In this document: piece after piece, positions 21,125-30,464 of the stretch
Numbering within the stretch: the first letter of the stretch is position 1
How the letters are laid out: the number at the start of each line of letters is the position of its first letter
NCBI GenBank assembly: GCA_024364805.1
Contig: CM044519.1
Span: 44,459,022-44,492,212 of the forward strand
Source of the DNA: Euprymna scolopes
Taxonomy: Eukaryota; Mollusca; Cephalopoda; Sepiida; Sepiolidae
Reading direction: 5' to 3'
Length of the DNA: 33,191 nt
The notes under the pieces: generated by a model
Databases searched by the model: none
Told to the model about the DNA's origin: nothing
What the model saw: the letters and a program-made list of their open reading frames with translations, nothing else
Position numbers and translations under genes: made by a program

Positions 21125-21128
<4 letters not shown>
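20790..21128 (+). pseudogene. hAT-type transposase remnant with BED finger (ZBED/SCAND3-like)
   Basis: The translation near 20875-20960 reads CVVCNKILSEESMKPNEFSR and then HFES-stop-HPKF, a BED-type zinc finger (Cys-x2-Cys followed by paired His) with the M-K-P block typical of domesticated and active hAT proteins of the ZBED5 group. Downstream, decayed pieces in shifting frames recall the family block with 'AYRIAK' and 'HTIGEELILP'. Only the N-terminal third is present; the dimerisation and catalytic regions are absent. Stops and shifts show it is dead. Confidence 0.55.

Positions 21129-21130
<2 letters not shown>

Positions 21131-21188
<58 letters not shown>
21131..21188. repeat. (CAT)n microsatellite
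   Basis: Nineteen uninterrupted units. It directly abuts a minus-strand retroelement remnant on its right and may be that element's simple-repeat tail. Confidence 0.95.
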
Positions 21189-21194
21189 GGTTTA

Positions 21195-21680
21195 CCTTTC
21201 CATGTTACAGGTTGGCATTCGTTGGACAGTTTTGACATTTACTTCTAAACTAACCTACCTCTAGTCAGGTCTTTATTTAAACCCCCTTTTTATTGATTTT
21301 TATCGATACCTTTCATGTTTTCCTAGGGCTTCCTTTGTGAACAGAGTTTGCTATCTTAACTGCTCCACATTTACTAACCCAAGAACTCTCATGCATTCTT
21401 TCAATATCGCCATATCAACAACGTGCACTCTTCTGTACATATTTTCCTATATTACCTTGGTGTAATCTTTCTCCGAGCCCATCAGATGTAAGCCTGTTTT
21501 ACTGCACATTACATCACTATTGTACCATTCTCATATTATTTCTTTCCATGCAACGCATGTTCTCAACCCTCGGTGGCCAGGTTTCACTTTTAGACATTAC
21601 ACTGCGTACACATTTCTGATGGACTATTTCCTTGGTAGATTTGGCTAAAATAAAGCAATAATCATTAGAATATCTATTGT
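21195..21680 (-). mobile_element. Possible retroelement remnant with a trinucleotide tail
   Basis: On the minus strand the stretch runs from 'gaacatgcgttgcatgg' through 'gggctcggagaaag' and 'gcagttaagatagcaaac', ending at a (GAT)n tail (21131-21188 on the plus strand). This resembles an interspersed cephalopod-type repeat I have seen ending in GATGAT tails, but the family name is uncertain and no ORF is intact. Confidence 0.3.
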
Positions 21681-21687
21681 TCTCTAG

Positions 21688-21790
21688 TAGTGTAACAGAG
21701 CTGCCGATGCTAGTAGCAGCAGCAGCTGACATATGCAAATGACCAAATCGGCTATGCGATGTGACGTCACAGCGGAGACAAAAGGACACA
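21688..21790 (+). repeat. TGACGTCA-containing interspersed repeat, diverged copy
   Basis: 'gtgtaacagag', a CAGCAGC patch, 'tatgcaaatga' and 'gtgacgtcacagcg' occur in the same order as at 27570-27690. It is much more diverged than the other two copies and loses similarity after 'aaaagga'. Confidence 0.45.
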
Positions 21791-21827
21791 TGTGGATGGG
21801 GAAGTAGTGTTTTTGATTGTTTGTTTT

Positions 21828-22460
21828 CACTCGATGATAAGGGTTGATGGGTGTAGAATGGGACAATAGCATAGTAATCATTATGGTTAATTAAGAATTT
21901 GTTTACGTTGGACTTGAAGACGACCAATATGTAGGCAAATGGAAAGAGAGTTCCACAGGCAAATGCAAGAGAGTTTCACAGGCGTGCAGTTCTAAGAAAG
22001 AAGCTTTGTTCATGGAATCTATGTTTAGGTTTAGGTACAGATAAAGAGTGAAGGAAATTATTGATAGTGGTTTCAGCTAGACGTGTGTTTTTCGTAAAAG
22101 TTTGGCGAGGGGGCATAAATTAGAGCTCAGACGAGCACTTGCCATGAAAATAACGATAAAGAAGAGATAGGCTCGCAGCACCTCTTCTGTAGGAAAGAGG
22201 TTGCAGGGAAGAGAAAAGAGCATCCCCTACTAGGCTACAAAGTCTATTTTGAACTTTGTCAAGGCAGGATAAAGTCTTTCTAGCAACTCCTGCCCAGATG
22301 TCATAACAGTACTCCGTCATTGGACGTATCTGGCTTTTATATAGGTAGAGAATTGCATCAGCATCTACTGGTGCGGTAGAAGGATCCCACAATTTTTCCA
22401 GCAGCCTTGTCAACGGATTTGATGTACGTGTTCTATTTCAGATCGGGAGTAAAGGTCAAG
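21828..22460 (-). mobile_element. LINE family-1 3' region (copy D)
   Basis: On the minus strand: AILYLYKSQIRPMTEYCYDI, then LFSSLQPLSYRRGAASLSLL and the F-H-G-K-C motif, then the 'H-E-Q-S-F' region. Unlike copies A, C, F and G it stops before the hairpin is complete (at about 21828), so the extreme 3' end is missing or mutated. It sits next to the TGACGTCA repeat, as copy F does. Confidence 0.7.
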
Positions 22461-22822
22461 AAAGCAATTGAAAATATAGACAGAATGGGCATTCTACTGT
22501 TCTGAAAATGAAGAATTTCTATCAATCACTTTTCATAGGATGGATTGTCTAGTATTTGAAAAATGTTATGTTTCTCTGCATCACTTTAAAAAATCTGGTA
22601 GGTTACGAGGAGTACATGTAGATATATGACGTCATGGATAGGAAGTCCGAAATAAGGTATTGCAAAGAAGAGAAAACGATCAGACTCTTTTTGATTTGTG
22701 ACCATCATCACTACTAGCAACTACAAAGCAGCAAAAATATGCTCACATCCCTTAAATAAGACTGCTATACATTTGTGTATTGATTTTTTATGAAATATTA
22801 TCTTCATCTTCATAGTTGTTGT
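22461..22822. other. Unassigned spacer
   Basis: Nothing recognised in this AT-rich interval. Confidence 0.5.
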
Positions 22823-23050
22823 TGTTTCGGCCAACTCATCCTCTGGGCTTTTTCAAGTGATTAACCGCGATGGGATAGGAATGCCGATTCTTGTAACTGT
22901 ATCCCAGTAATTACTACTTTCCATGGTTTTCGTTGTCTTAGCACGTTTCAGCGAACTAATCCTTAGGCCTGCTTTGGGTAAGATCGAAACTGCTATCTTC
23001 AGACACCTGGAGCCATAAAGACTTAACACCTTTATTAACTGCGCCTTAGC
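22823..23050 (-). mobile_element. tRNA-derived SINE with conserved core, minus copy of a head-to-head pair
   Basis: Read on the minus strand: a tRNA-like head near 22981-23050 (decayed B box TTTCGATCT in its usual position), a body, and a 3' core 'cagaggatgagttggcc' plus 'gaaac'. The same core recurs at 23530-23560. It differs in its head from the 2470-3640 SINE family but shares the core motif. It is joined head-to-head with a plus copy. Confidence 0.6.
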
Positions 23051-23150
23051 GGCCTGTGATGCAGTGGATAGAGGCGTTGAGTCTTTACAGTTCCAGATGA
23101 GCATTGTCTGAAGATAACAGTTTGAATCCTACCCAAAGTAGGCCAGAGCG
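23051..23150 (+). mobile_element. tRNA-derived SINE head, plus copy of a head-to-head pair
   Basis: TGATGCAGTGG (23057-23067) fits the A box with one change, and GTTTGAATC (23120-23128) fits the B box with one change. The copy matches the minus one through 'aaagtaggcc' and then stops where similarity to the right LTR begins. Confidence 0.6.
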
Positions 23151-23154
23151 GTTA

Positions 23155-25672
23155 TTTGCCTTTGTTGCAGTTTCCGATATATCCAACAAGTGGCGTCTCT
23201 ACTTCCTGTTTCGCATTCTTCTTTATTTCTCTTTCTCTTTTACTCTAACCCCTGACGTAGACAGACGCACATTCCGTTCGCCTCGGCATCATAACCTTCG
23301 TTATAAGGTAAGATGACACTTGTATATATTAACGAACTTATCTGAACACTGGATACACACGCATTCACAATGAACTTATCGAAACTTTTCCTTAATTTAT
23401 TTCTATTCCGGACTATTATTCTCATCTTTATTAGTTGCTGTGAGACGACAACAACTACGGATGGCAGTGATGGCTGAGAATGCAGTTAGGAGATTCGAAG
23501 TTCCTATCCGTCGCGGTTACCACCTGACGAAGGCCAGAGGAATAGTTGGCCGAAACGTTGTGAATAAACAAACCAACAAAAGATGAAAAACAACAACTAA
23601 TAAAGATGAGAATAATAGTCTGAAACAAAAATAAATTACTATATATAATGCTCATCTCAAAAATGAATTCCAATTAAGGAATAATATATAAAAACGTTTC
23701 CTGTTCATACATATACATACAACGAACACACAACAAACATTACAAGTTAAAAAGCATGCTTATGCGTGTACCTCCCCCCACACGTGTACACTACACACAC
23801 TCTCTTGTTATTTTTACCTTGTTCATTTAATAAAATATATTTTTTGTATATATTGTAACTCGTTATTCGTTGTCTCATTTTGATCTCAGAGTTTTGAACA
23901 CGCATTATATTACCTCTCTACAAATTGGTGACCTTCCGACGTAGGGGTCAGACAGAAACTATGACTTCCGATTTTCGACTTTAACCCTCGACTTACGATT
24001 AAAATATCGAAACAGACATTCTAATTGTTCTCTTGTTTCGTGGCTCAGTGCAACTAGAGTAAAAAATATGTAAACATTCGTCTTAATTTTCTATGATGAG
24101 GAACACACCCCACCCTTGCACTTATCTCTGTTTTAGCCACGAGCTCCAGTTTTCATGCAACGTCTGCTATATTTTTTCTTCTCACATGTGCGCGCAGCAA
24201 AAAACGAAATAACAATTTTCTTCAAACATTTTCTTGCTGTCTATATATATTTTTTTCGCCATGTGCATTAGTAATAAAAATATTCCAGCTTTCTATATCA
24301 TTATAGAGAACGAGTGACAACCAGCACACCAAAAAATTCAAATAGCGACTCTCACCTATTTAAACTTCCAGCTTTCAACATCAATGTGGAAGAGAACAAG
24401 TAACAACAAACCAACTGACGTATAATAGTAAAACAACCTACGCTACTATGAATGCACACAGTAAAATGCAATATTTTATCGTTTTGCATTCTCCGTGCGT
24501 GCACACAAAAAGAAATTGACTGTCATGTGTACCAAAAAACGGGACCTCAACAACAAAACAACATCATCTCAGCAACATCGAATTTTTGATTTCATATCGA
24601 TGTAAAAAGAAAATGAAGCTCAGCAATACCTTGCAGTATATTAACCCTTTCCAGCAACAAACGTATTAAGTAAACACCTGGAATTCACAATGACCTCAAA
24701 AATAGAAGTTTCTCCAGCCAACATGAGTTAAGTTAATAAATACACACTGCTAAACTGACTCCTGGGCGTTCGACGATTCAACCGACTCACTGAACAACAT
24801 TGACACTGTACTTTCCACGGAACGGACTCATTTCCTCACGACCGTGCATGCCCAATTTCGACAACGCGTTTCCATTGGAATGGATTCATTTCCTGCAGGC
24901 ACATATGCGATCAACTTCAACCAACTTCGACCAACTTCAATGTAGTGTATACACTCTACAAAACCGCTACGCAAATCAACTGTGCAGACCAACTGCACAT
25001 GCTTCCTAGATTCGTCAATACAATGCAGTCTATGACTGCAAATCACTTGCACTAACAATTCACAACTTGTGACTTTTCCACACAGTTACACAGGTTTCAA
25101 ACTTTCTTTGTTTGATATCCTTTCCCGTCGCAGCCTCTCTTTCCTTAGCCTCCGGCTATATGCGAATAGGTATGTCGCGCACACACGCACACAAACATTA
25201 CTCAATAATGCACCGATTATTTGCCGGTGTCGTGGTTTCCGATTTGTCCGACAAGTGGTGTCTCTACTCCCTGTTTCGCATTCTCCTTTATTTCTCTTTC
25301 TCTTTTGCTCGAACCGTCGATGTAGACAGACGTATATTCCGTTTGCCTGGACAGGCGTAACCTTTTAAGATGACACATGTATACATTAATAAACAACTGT
25401 GAACACTTGATAAACACGCATTCACAATGAACTTATCGAAACCTTTCCTGTTCATACATATACACACAACGAACATATAACAAACATTACAAGTTAAAAA
25501 GCATGCTTATGCGTGTACCCACCCCCCACAAACACACACGTGTACACTACACACACTCTCTTGTTATTTTTACCTTGTTCATTTAATAAAATATATTCTT
25601 TGTATATATTGTAACTCGTTATTCGTTGTCTCATTTTAAGGTCGGAGTTTTGAACACACATTATATACCTAC
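23155..25672 (+). mobile_element. LTR retrotransposon fossil without recognisable coding domains
   Basis: Two direct repeats: left LTR about 23155-23930 (interrupted by a SINE-derived insertion) and right LTR from about 25140, with the matching part 25205-25672. Both contain 'gcatgcttatgcgtg' and an 'aataaaatatatt' polyadenylation-like site. The left LTR is followed by 'aattggtgacc', a plausible primer-binding-site region. The interior (about 23931-25140) is about 1.2 kb with no gag, protease, reverse transcriptase or integrase that I can read, so it is either a non-autonomous form or heavily deleted. The LTR halves look roughly 80-95% alike, so it is not recent. The family is not assigned. 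It is broken. Confidence 0.6.
23394..23640. mobile_element. SINE-derived inverted-repeat insertion inside the left LTR
   Basis: Outer arms of about 49 bp ('actattattctcatctt' on the left, its complement on the right near 23608-23625) enclose a SINE 3' portion on the plus strand, including 'cagaggaatagttggcc' plus 'gaaacgttgtg'. The right LTR lacks it, so it arrived after the LTR element. Confidence 0.65.
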
Positions 25673-25689
25673 GAGATTGCCAAACACGT

Positions 25690-26690
25690 CACCTCTACAA
25701 GCAGATCTCTACATATCTTAAGATCTTCTGTAGACATTTATGCTGACGACGTTACCATCTATGGCAACACTTCAAAGGCTGTAAAGGACAAAGTTCTCTC
25801 TGATTCTCTCTCCTTTGATCTTGATCACTTGGTGCAATGGAGAAAGAGGTGGGTAATGAATTTTAATGCATCTAAGACGAAGCTTCTATCTTTACATCAT
25901 TAACGCTCTGATCGGCGTCTGGCACCAATTAAAATGAATGGCTCTCGTCTTGGAGAGGCTCCATGTTTTGACAAGCTTCTGGGTCTGACCTTTACTCCTG
26001 ATCTGAGATGGAACATGCACATCAAATCCGTTGCCAGGGCTACTGAAAAAATGGTGAGATCGTTCTACTGCTCTAGTAGATATCTCACTTCTGATGCAAT
26101 TTTCTACCTGTATAAGAGTCAAGTACGTCCAAGAATGGAATACTATTGCCATATCTGGGCAGGAGCTGCTAGAAGCAGCATATCCTGCCTTGACAGAGAT
26201 CAAAATAGACTTCATAGTCTTGTGGGGGATGCCCTTTTCTCTTCCCTACAACCTCTTTTCCACAGAAGAGATGTTGCGAGTCTGTTTCTGCTTTATCATT
26301 ATTTTCATGGCAAATGTTAATCTGACCTCCAACATGATCATCCCTAGCCTGATTTTCACGAAAAAATCTTGTCTAGCTGAAACCACTATCAATAATTTCC
26401 CCCACTCTTTATGTGTGCCTAAATCTAAACAAATGAACAAATCTTCTTTCTTGGAACCGCACGCCTGTGGAACTCTGTTCTGTTTCCCTACTTTCCAACT
26501 GACTACAATATGATCGTCTTCAAGTCCAACGTGGACAAGTTATTGATGAACCGTCCACTAAAATAAACGAATTTACCAAATTTCCACGAATGATTACTAC
26601 GATATTTTCCCATTGACTACCATACACTCATTAACCCTTATACTTAAGTGGCCTTCAGGCCTTAATTACTTTGTAAAAAGGAAAAAAAAC
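25690..26690 (+). mobile_element. LINE family-1, longest copy (copy E)
   Basis: It begins inside reverse transcriptase: VDIYADDVTIYGN (catalytic Asp pair), then VQWRKRWVMNFNASKTKLL. After a stop it continues FDKLLGLTFTPDLRWNMHIK, then AIFYLYKSQVRPRMEYYCHI, CLDRDQNRLHSLVGDALFSS and the F-H-G-K-C motif. From there a frameshift moves the rest into another frame (NNFPHSLCVPKSK). It ends near 'ggccttcaggcc' and 'tttgtaaaaagg'. Jockey-like non-LTR retrotransposon; 5'-truncated and decayed. It starts immediately after the right LTR of the LTR fossil. Confidence 0.75.
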
Positions 26691-27559
26691 TGACTCGGAC
26701 ATACCCTAAGAATTACCAAGTAAGTGCTTCAATAAACTCCTGATAGAAAAAGAAAACTAGGGAAACCAAAATGAACAGGAAGCAGACTCGAGAGAGATGT
26801 GATTGCAATGGGAAGAATCTAGAGGAACCCTTTGGATCTGGCTTCATATCGAAAATAATTGTATCCTTTGACAGCCTTATATATCGTAGGATATGGAGTT
26901 CTTAAGTCTTAATCTAAGTAAGTCTACCAAACTGGATGATAACTTTCTCGAACTTATTAATTTACTCCTCTTTGATTAAATACACACAACTGCAAACATG
27001 ACAAATTTCTGCTCAGAATAAAATAATGCTTATTTCGTAAATGATGATCATTGTCGCTTTTATTTTCGATTTTGTCTAATTTAGCACAGAACATAGAAAA
27101 GACATGTTTGCTTTTTTCCACTGCTTCACACATCTTTTTACTTTTACAGTCATTAACAAGAATAGAAGATTGATTAATTGTCCGAGGCCATTTTGAGTAT
27201 CCTGATTGTTTTTAGGATGGTAGGAGGAGAAAATAATCTGGAGGCAGAAAACCGATGACAGGGAAAACAGTAGACATTGGCATTCAAGCACAAGCAAAAA
27301 GACATTGCAAATAGCAATGTGATAATATTAAAAAAAAAAAATCGCTTTTTTTTAGAAAGAGATTCACAAAAGGTAATTAAGAATTTTTTAAATAGTTTCT
27401 GAGAATTTAAAATCTGTCCAAATAATAAATAATCTATTAACAAAGAATAAAACAGGAGAACCAGGAAGGTTTTTATACGAGCATGAATTACTTAAATTCG
27501 TCCAATTCAAGAAAAAGTAAAAAAAAATCTAATTGTTCTTAAAGAGAGGCTAGTAATTA
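26691..27559. other. Unassigned sequence
   Basis: Mixed AT-rich DNA with no open frame I can name. Minus-strand frames at 27076-27443 lack recognisable motifs. Confidence 0.45.
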
Positions 27560-27853
27560 ACTTAACAGCAGTTTAGATGGAGCAGCAATGTAACAGAGTG
27601 TGGACGTGTATATGACAGCAGCAACTATATGAAAATGAAAAAGTGTGTGAGGTGACGTCACGGCGAGAAAGAAGGAAAGAAAAAGATTATAAAAAAAAAG
27701 AAATATGTGACCCAGAAATAGACGTGTCACGCATGTAACCTGAAAGTGATATGGAAAGACGTGTCCTAAACATGGCCGGACAAAAACAGAGTGCTACATG
27801 TTTGCCACGATAGTCTTGTTAAGCACATTGGAATACGAGACGTCTTTTGATCA
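27560..27853 (+). repeat. TGACGTCA-containing interspersed repeat, copy 1
   Basis: The core 27633-27853 is nearly identical to 30545-30763. It holds GGTGACGTCACGGCG (a perfect CRE-type octamer TGACGTCA) and ends in 'gacgtcttttgatca'. The upstream part (27560-27632) is shared only with the diverged copy at 21688, so this is the longest copy. No ORF; class unknown. Confidence 0.65.
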
Positions 27854-27889
27854 AGAGACAAGACATTATAATGGAAGTACTTTTCTTTA

Positions 27890-28492
27890 CACAGGAATCA
27901 CCACTTATCAAGGTCCGGAGGCCATTCGAGGATAAGGGTTAATGGGTATACATTAGACAATGTTATTATAGCGTAGTAAAGAGAAGTAGTGGAAATTTTG
28001 TAAATTGGATTACTTAGGGGATGGTTCATCCAGAACTTGTTTACATTGGACTTGAAGACAATCAGATTGTAGTCAGCTGGAAAGCAGGCAAACGGAAGAG
28101 AGTTCCACAGGTGTGCAGTTCTAAGAAAGAAGCTTTGTTCATGGAATCTGCATTTAGGTTTAGGCACAGATAAAGAGTGTGGGAAATTATTGATAGTAGT
28201 TTTGGCTAGACAAGTGTATTTTGTGAAAGTTTGGCGAGCTAAGCATTTGCCATGAAAATAACGATAAAGCAGAGACAGGCTAGCAACTTCTCTTCTGTGG
28301 AAAAGAGGTTGCAGGAAAGAGAAAAGGGCACCCCCCACTAAGCTATGAAGTCTATTTTGAACTCTGTCAAGGCAGGATAAGCTGCTTCTAGCAGCTCCTG
28401 GCCAGATGTGGCAACAGTACTCCATCGTTGGCCGTATCTGGCTTTTATATAGGTAGAGAATTGCATCAGGAGTGAGATAATAACTGGAAATG
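27890..28492 (-). mobile_element. LINE family-1 3' end with an open reading frame (copy F)
   Basis: The best-preserved family-1 copy. The minus-strand frame is open from the 5' truncation to a stop at 27898-27900. Motifs in order: AILYLYKSQIRPTMEYCCHI, CLDRVQNRLHSLVGGALFSF, LLYRYFHGKC, SLSVPKPKCRFHEQSFFLRT, AHLWNSLPF, and the C-terminus LILEWPPDLDKW. No reverse transcriptase remains. The frame extends upstream into about 25-30 codons of unrelated sequence to an ATG at 28561-28563, giving a chance 221-codon fusion. It sits 3' to 5' beside the TGACGTCA repeat. Confidence 0.8.
27904..27936 (-). other. LINE family-1 3' stem-loop inside the ORF
   Basis: CTTATC (27904-27909) pairs with GATAAG (27931-27936). 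Inside is a GGCC-type stem, perfect GGCC/GGCC in copies A and G and imperfect here. The hairpin covers the codons for LILEWPPDLDK and ends one codon before the stop. Related hairpins occur at 1855-1887 and 28886-28918. Family knowledge: many LINE reverse transcriptases recognise a 3' RNA stem-loop of their own transcript. Confidence 0.55.
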
Positions 28493-28574
28493 TCTGTTGT
28501 TAAAACTGAAAAAAGATGTGTTGAGTTCTTTACTTGTCTTTGTTTCCTTGTGACTGCCGCCATCCAATGTATGG

Positions 28575-28860
28575 TTTTGAGTGTTGACCTGTGACATCTA
28601 CATTAAAGCAACATATCCACTAAATTACTGGCAATACAACCTGATCTAGAAGAATGGAAACAGAACTGTGAAAAATCACGAAGAGCTGAGGTCGTCCTCT
28701 CTCGAGTATGTATTGGTCAAACAAAAGGCACACATTCATTCTTGTTTGATCAGAAAGAGACACTGGTGTGCAACATGTCAAGTCCGATACACAGTGAAAC
28801 ACATTATTTTAGAATGTGTTGATTTTCCTCTCATATGACAAAGATACTACAATGTTTATT
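28575..28860 (+). mobile_element. LINE C-terminal (RNase H/zinc-knuckle region) fragment
   Basis: Plus-strand translation gives EVVLSRVCIGQTKGTHSFLF, then (frame shifted) YTVKHIILECVDF and RYYNV. This matches the region after RNase H in Jockey/I-type LINEs (family pattern E-V-V-L-T-R-L-R-I-G-H-T, then C-x2-C and V-E-H-I-L-L-E-C). It belongs to a different LINE from families 1-3, which lack this segment. Confidence 0.6.
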
Positions 28861-28864
28861 TCGT

Positions 28865-29225
28865 TATGTTAAAAGCGAGTCACTGCTTATCAAGGCCTGA
28901 AGGCCACTCGAGGATAAGGATAATTGCGTGTCAGGTGATCAGTGAGACAACACCGTAAAGATCAATAATTGTGGAAATTGGAGAGAATTTAATTATGTAA
29001 GAGAACGGCTCAACAAGAACTTGTTTACATTAGACTTAAAAGCATTGTGTTGTAGTTAGCTGGAAAACAGTCCTGCGATATAGAGTTCCAGATGCGGGAA
29101 GTTCAAGGAAAGAAGTTTTGTTCATGGAATATGTGTTTAGTGCTAGACAGAAATAGAGAGTAGGAGAAATTGCTGACAGTAGTTGTAGTGAATGTTTGGG
29201 GAGGGGCATAAATTGAAACTCAATC
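28865..29225 (-). mobile_element. LINE family-1 3' end (copy G)
   Basis: The 3' hairpin is intact (CTTATC 28886-28891, GATAAG 28913-28918, perfect GGCC/GGCC inner stem) and encodes LILEWPSGLDK followed by Q and a stop. Upstream it shows the 'N-K-T-S-F-L-E' region, in place of H-E-Q-S-F-F-L. It is more diverged than copy F and 5'-truncated at about 29225. Confidence 0.7.
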
Positions 29226-29645
29226 AGAGGAAGCAATTATTTAATGGCATCAAAGTGGACATCGTAATATCATTTTAGAAAATTTTGGGTTTATAAACCA
29301 AAATCTAATAAACCAAAAATAATCAATTGCAAACTGTTTAATTACTCAGCATGCACATAAAAAATGGATCTGCAAATGATCACAAGAATCTGATATTTTT
29401 TAAATTTATGAACCTATAGCACAAAATCCTTTTACCAAAATAAATGGAGTCAGCATAAAAGAACACTAAAAGATTCATATGCTGTAAGGCAAAACAAAAC
29501 ATATAGGATGTTCTTATGGAATTTGGTTATTTTTTCTACAAAGTATTCTCTTCCTCTCTCTCTGTCTCTCTGTCTCTGCTAATATGAGGAGTAGGAGCAG
29601 GACATTCTTCAACCGTTTAGCTAACAGCTGTGATCTTGTGTTTAC
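29226..29645. other. AT-rich spacer with half of a spaced direct repeat
   Basis: 29413-29478 ('taccaaaataaatggag' region) is similar at about 65% to 30033-30095 ('gaccaaaataaacgagg' region). No gene recognised in the interval, apart from a CTCTGT-rich patch near 29555. Confidence 0.4.
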
Positions 29646-29786
29646 CTGAAATGTTGATAGGGATTTGACATGGCTAAGAAAGCCTCTCTTTGACTTCAGT
29701 CTTTGGACCGTTGGTTCATGCCTATGAAGGAAATAGCGTTCATCATTGATAGCATTTGTGATCTCTACTGTTTGGCAACTTCCCAT
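29646..29786 (-). CDS. Weak candidate coding exon
   Basis: On the minus strand an ATG at 29784-29786 opens 47 codons (MGSCQTVEITNAINDERYF onwards, ending SLSTFQ) that run to a donor-like CAG|GTAAAC at 29646/29645. Composition is protein-like and the sequence is not part of a recognised repeat. An acceptor at 'aaatgatgcag' just upstream is poor in pyrimidines, so it could only be a first coding exon or chance. No domain recognised. Confidence 0.25.
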
Positions 29787-30464
29787 CTCAGATCTGCATC
29801 ATTTGGTCCTTTTTAAAGATGGTGAGTTTAGACACCAAAAATCTAATATCTATAAGCCTTATGGATTAAAAAAGAATGCATTAACAACCTTATGGATTAA
29901 AAGAGAAAAAAAGAAAGAAAATCGATCAGTATCACTCTGTTTATCCACAAAATATATACATATAAAATTGGTCTGTGAATTATCTGTATACAAGATTAAA
30001 TCTGTTAAATATTTAAAAATATTATGAACATCAAACACAGCATCCTCTGACCAAAATAAACGAGGAGGGTATTAAATAACCTAAAAGAGTTGACATCACA
30101 TAAAACCAAAATAAAAATAGCTTCATTCTCTCCAAAAATCTAAAATACTCCTTGCTTTAATTTTCTAGCAATATGAAGTTAGTAAAGTACGAAAATGTGT
30201 GTATGGAAATCAAGCTACACAGAGGCGTCCATGTTTCATCCCTCACCTTTGTATAGCTTAATTACCATAAATGTATTTTCATACTTTAGTACCTAACTCT
30301 ACTCACGTATTGAGCACTGATGAAATAAATACTCAAAATATGTCCACACTATATCTTATGATATTTTATGTGTATAGATTAAATAATATTATATAAAGTT
30401 AGGTATATATGATCATCTATTTGTATGTATGTTTCATACTTTAACGAGATAACCTGTTGTATTT
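29787..30464. other. AT-rich spacer
   Basis: Contains the second half of the spaced direct repeat (30033-30095) and a TATG-like patch near 30420. Nothing coding recognised. Confidence 0.45.

Noticed and set aside
24800-25368. Frames inside and beside the LTR fossil's interior
   Set aside because: No gag, protease, reverse transcriptase or integrase motif; part of the frame is LTR sequence itself.
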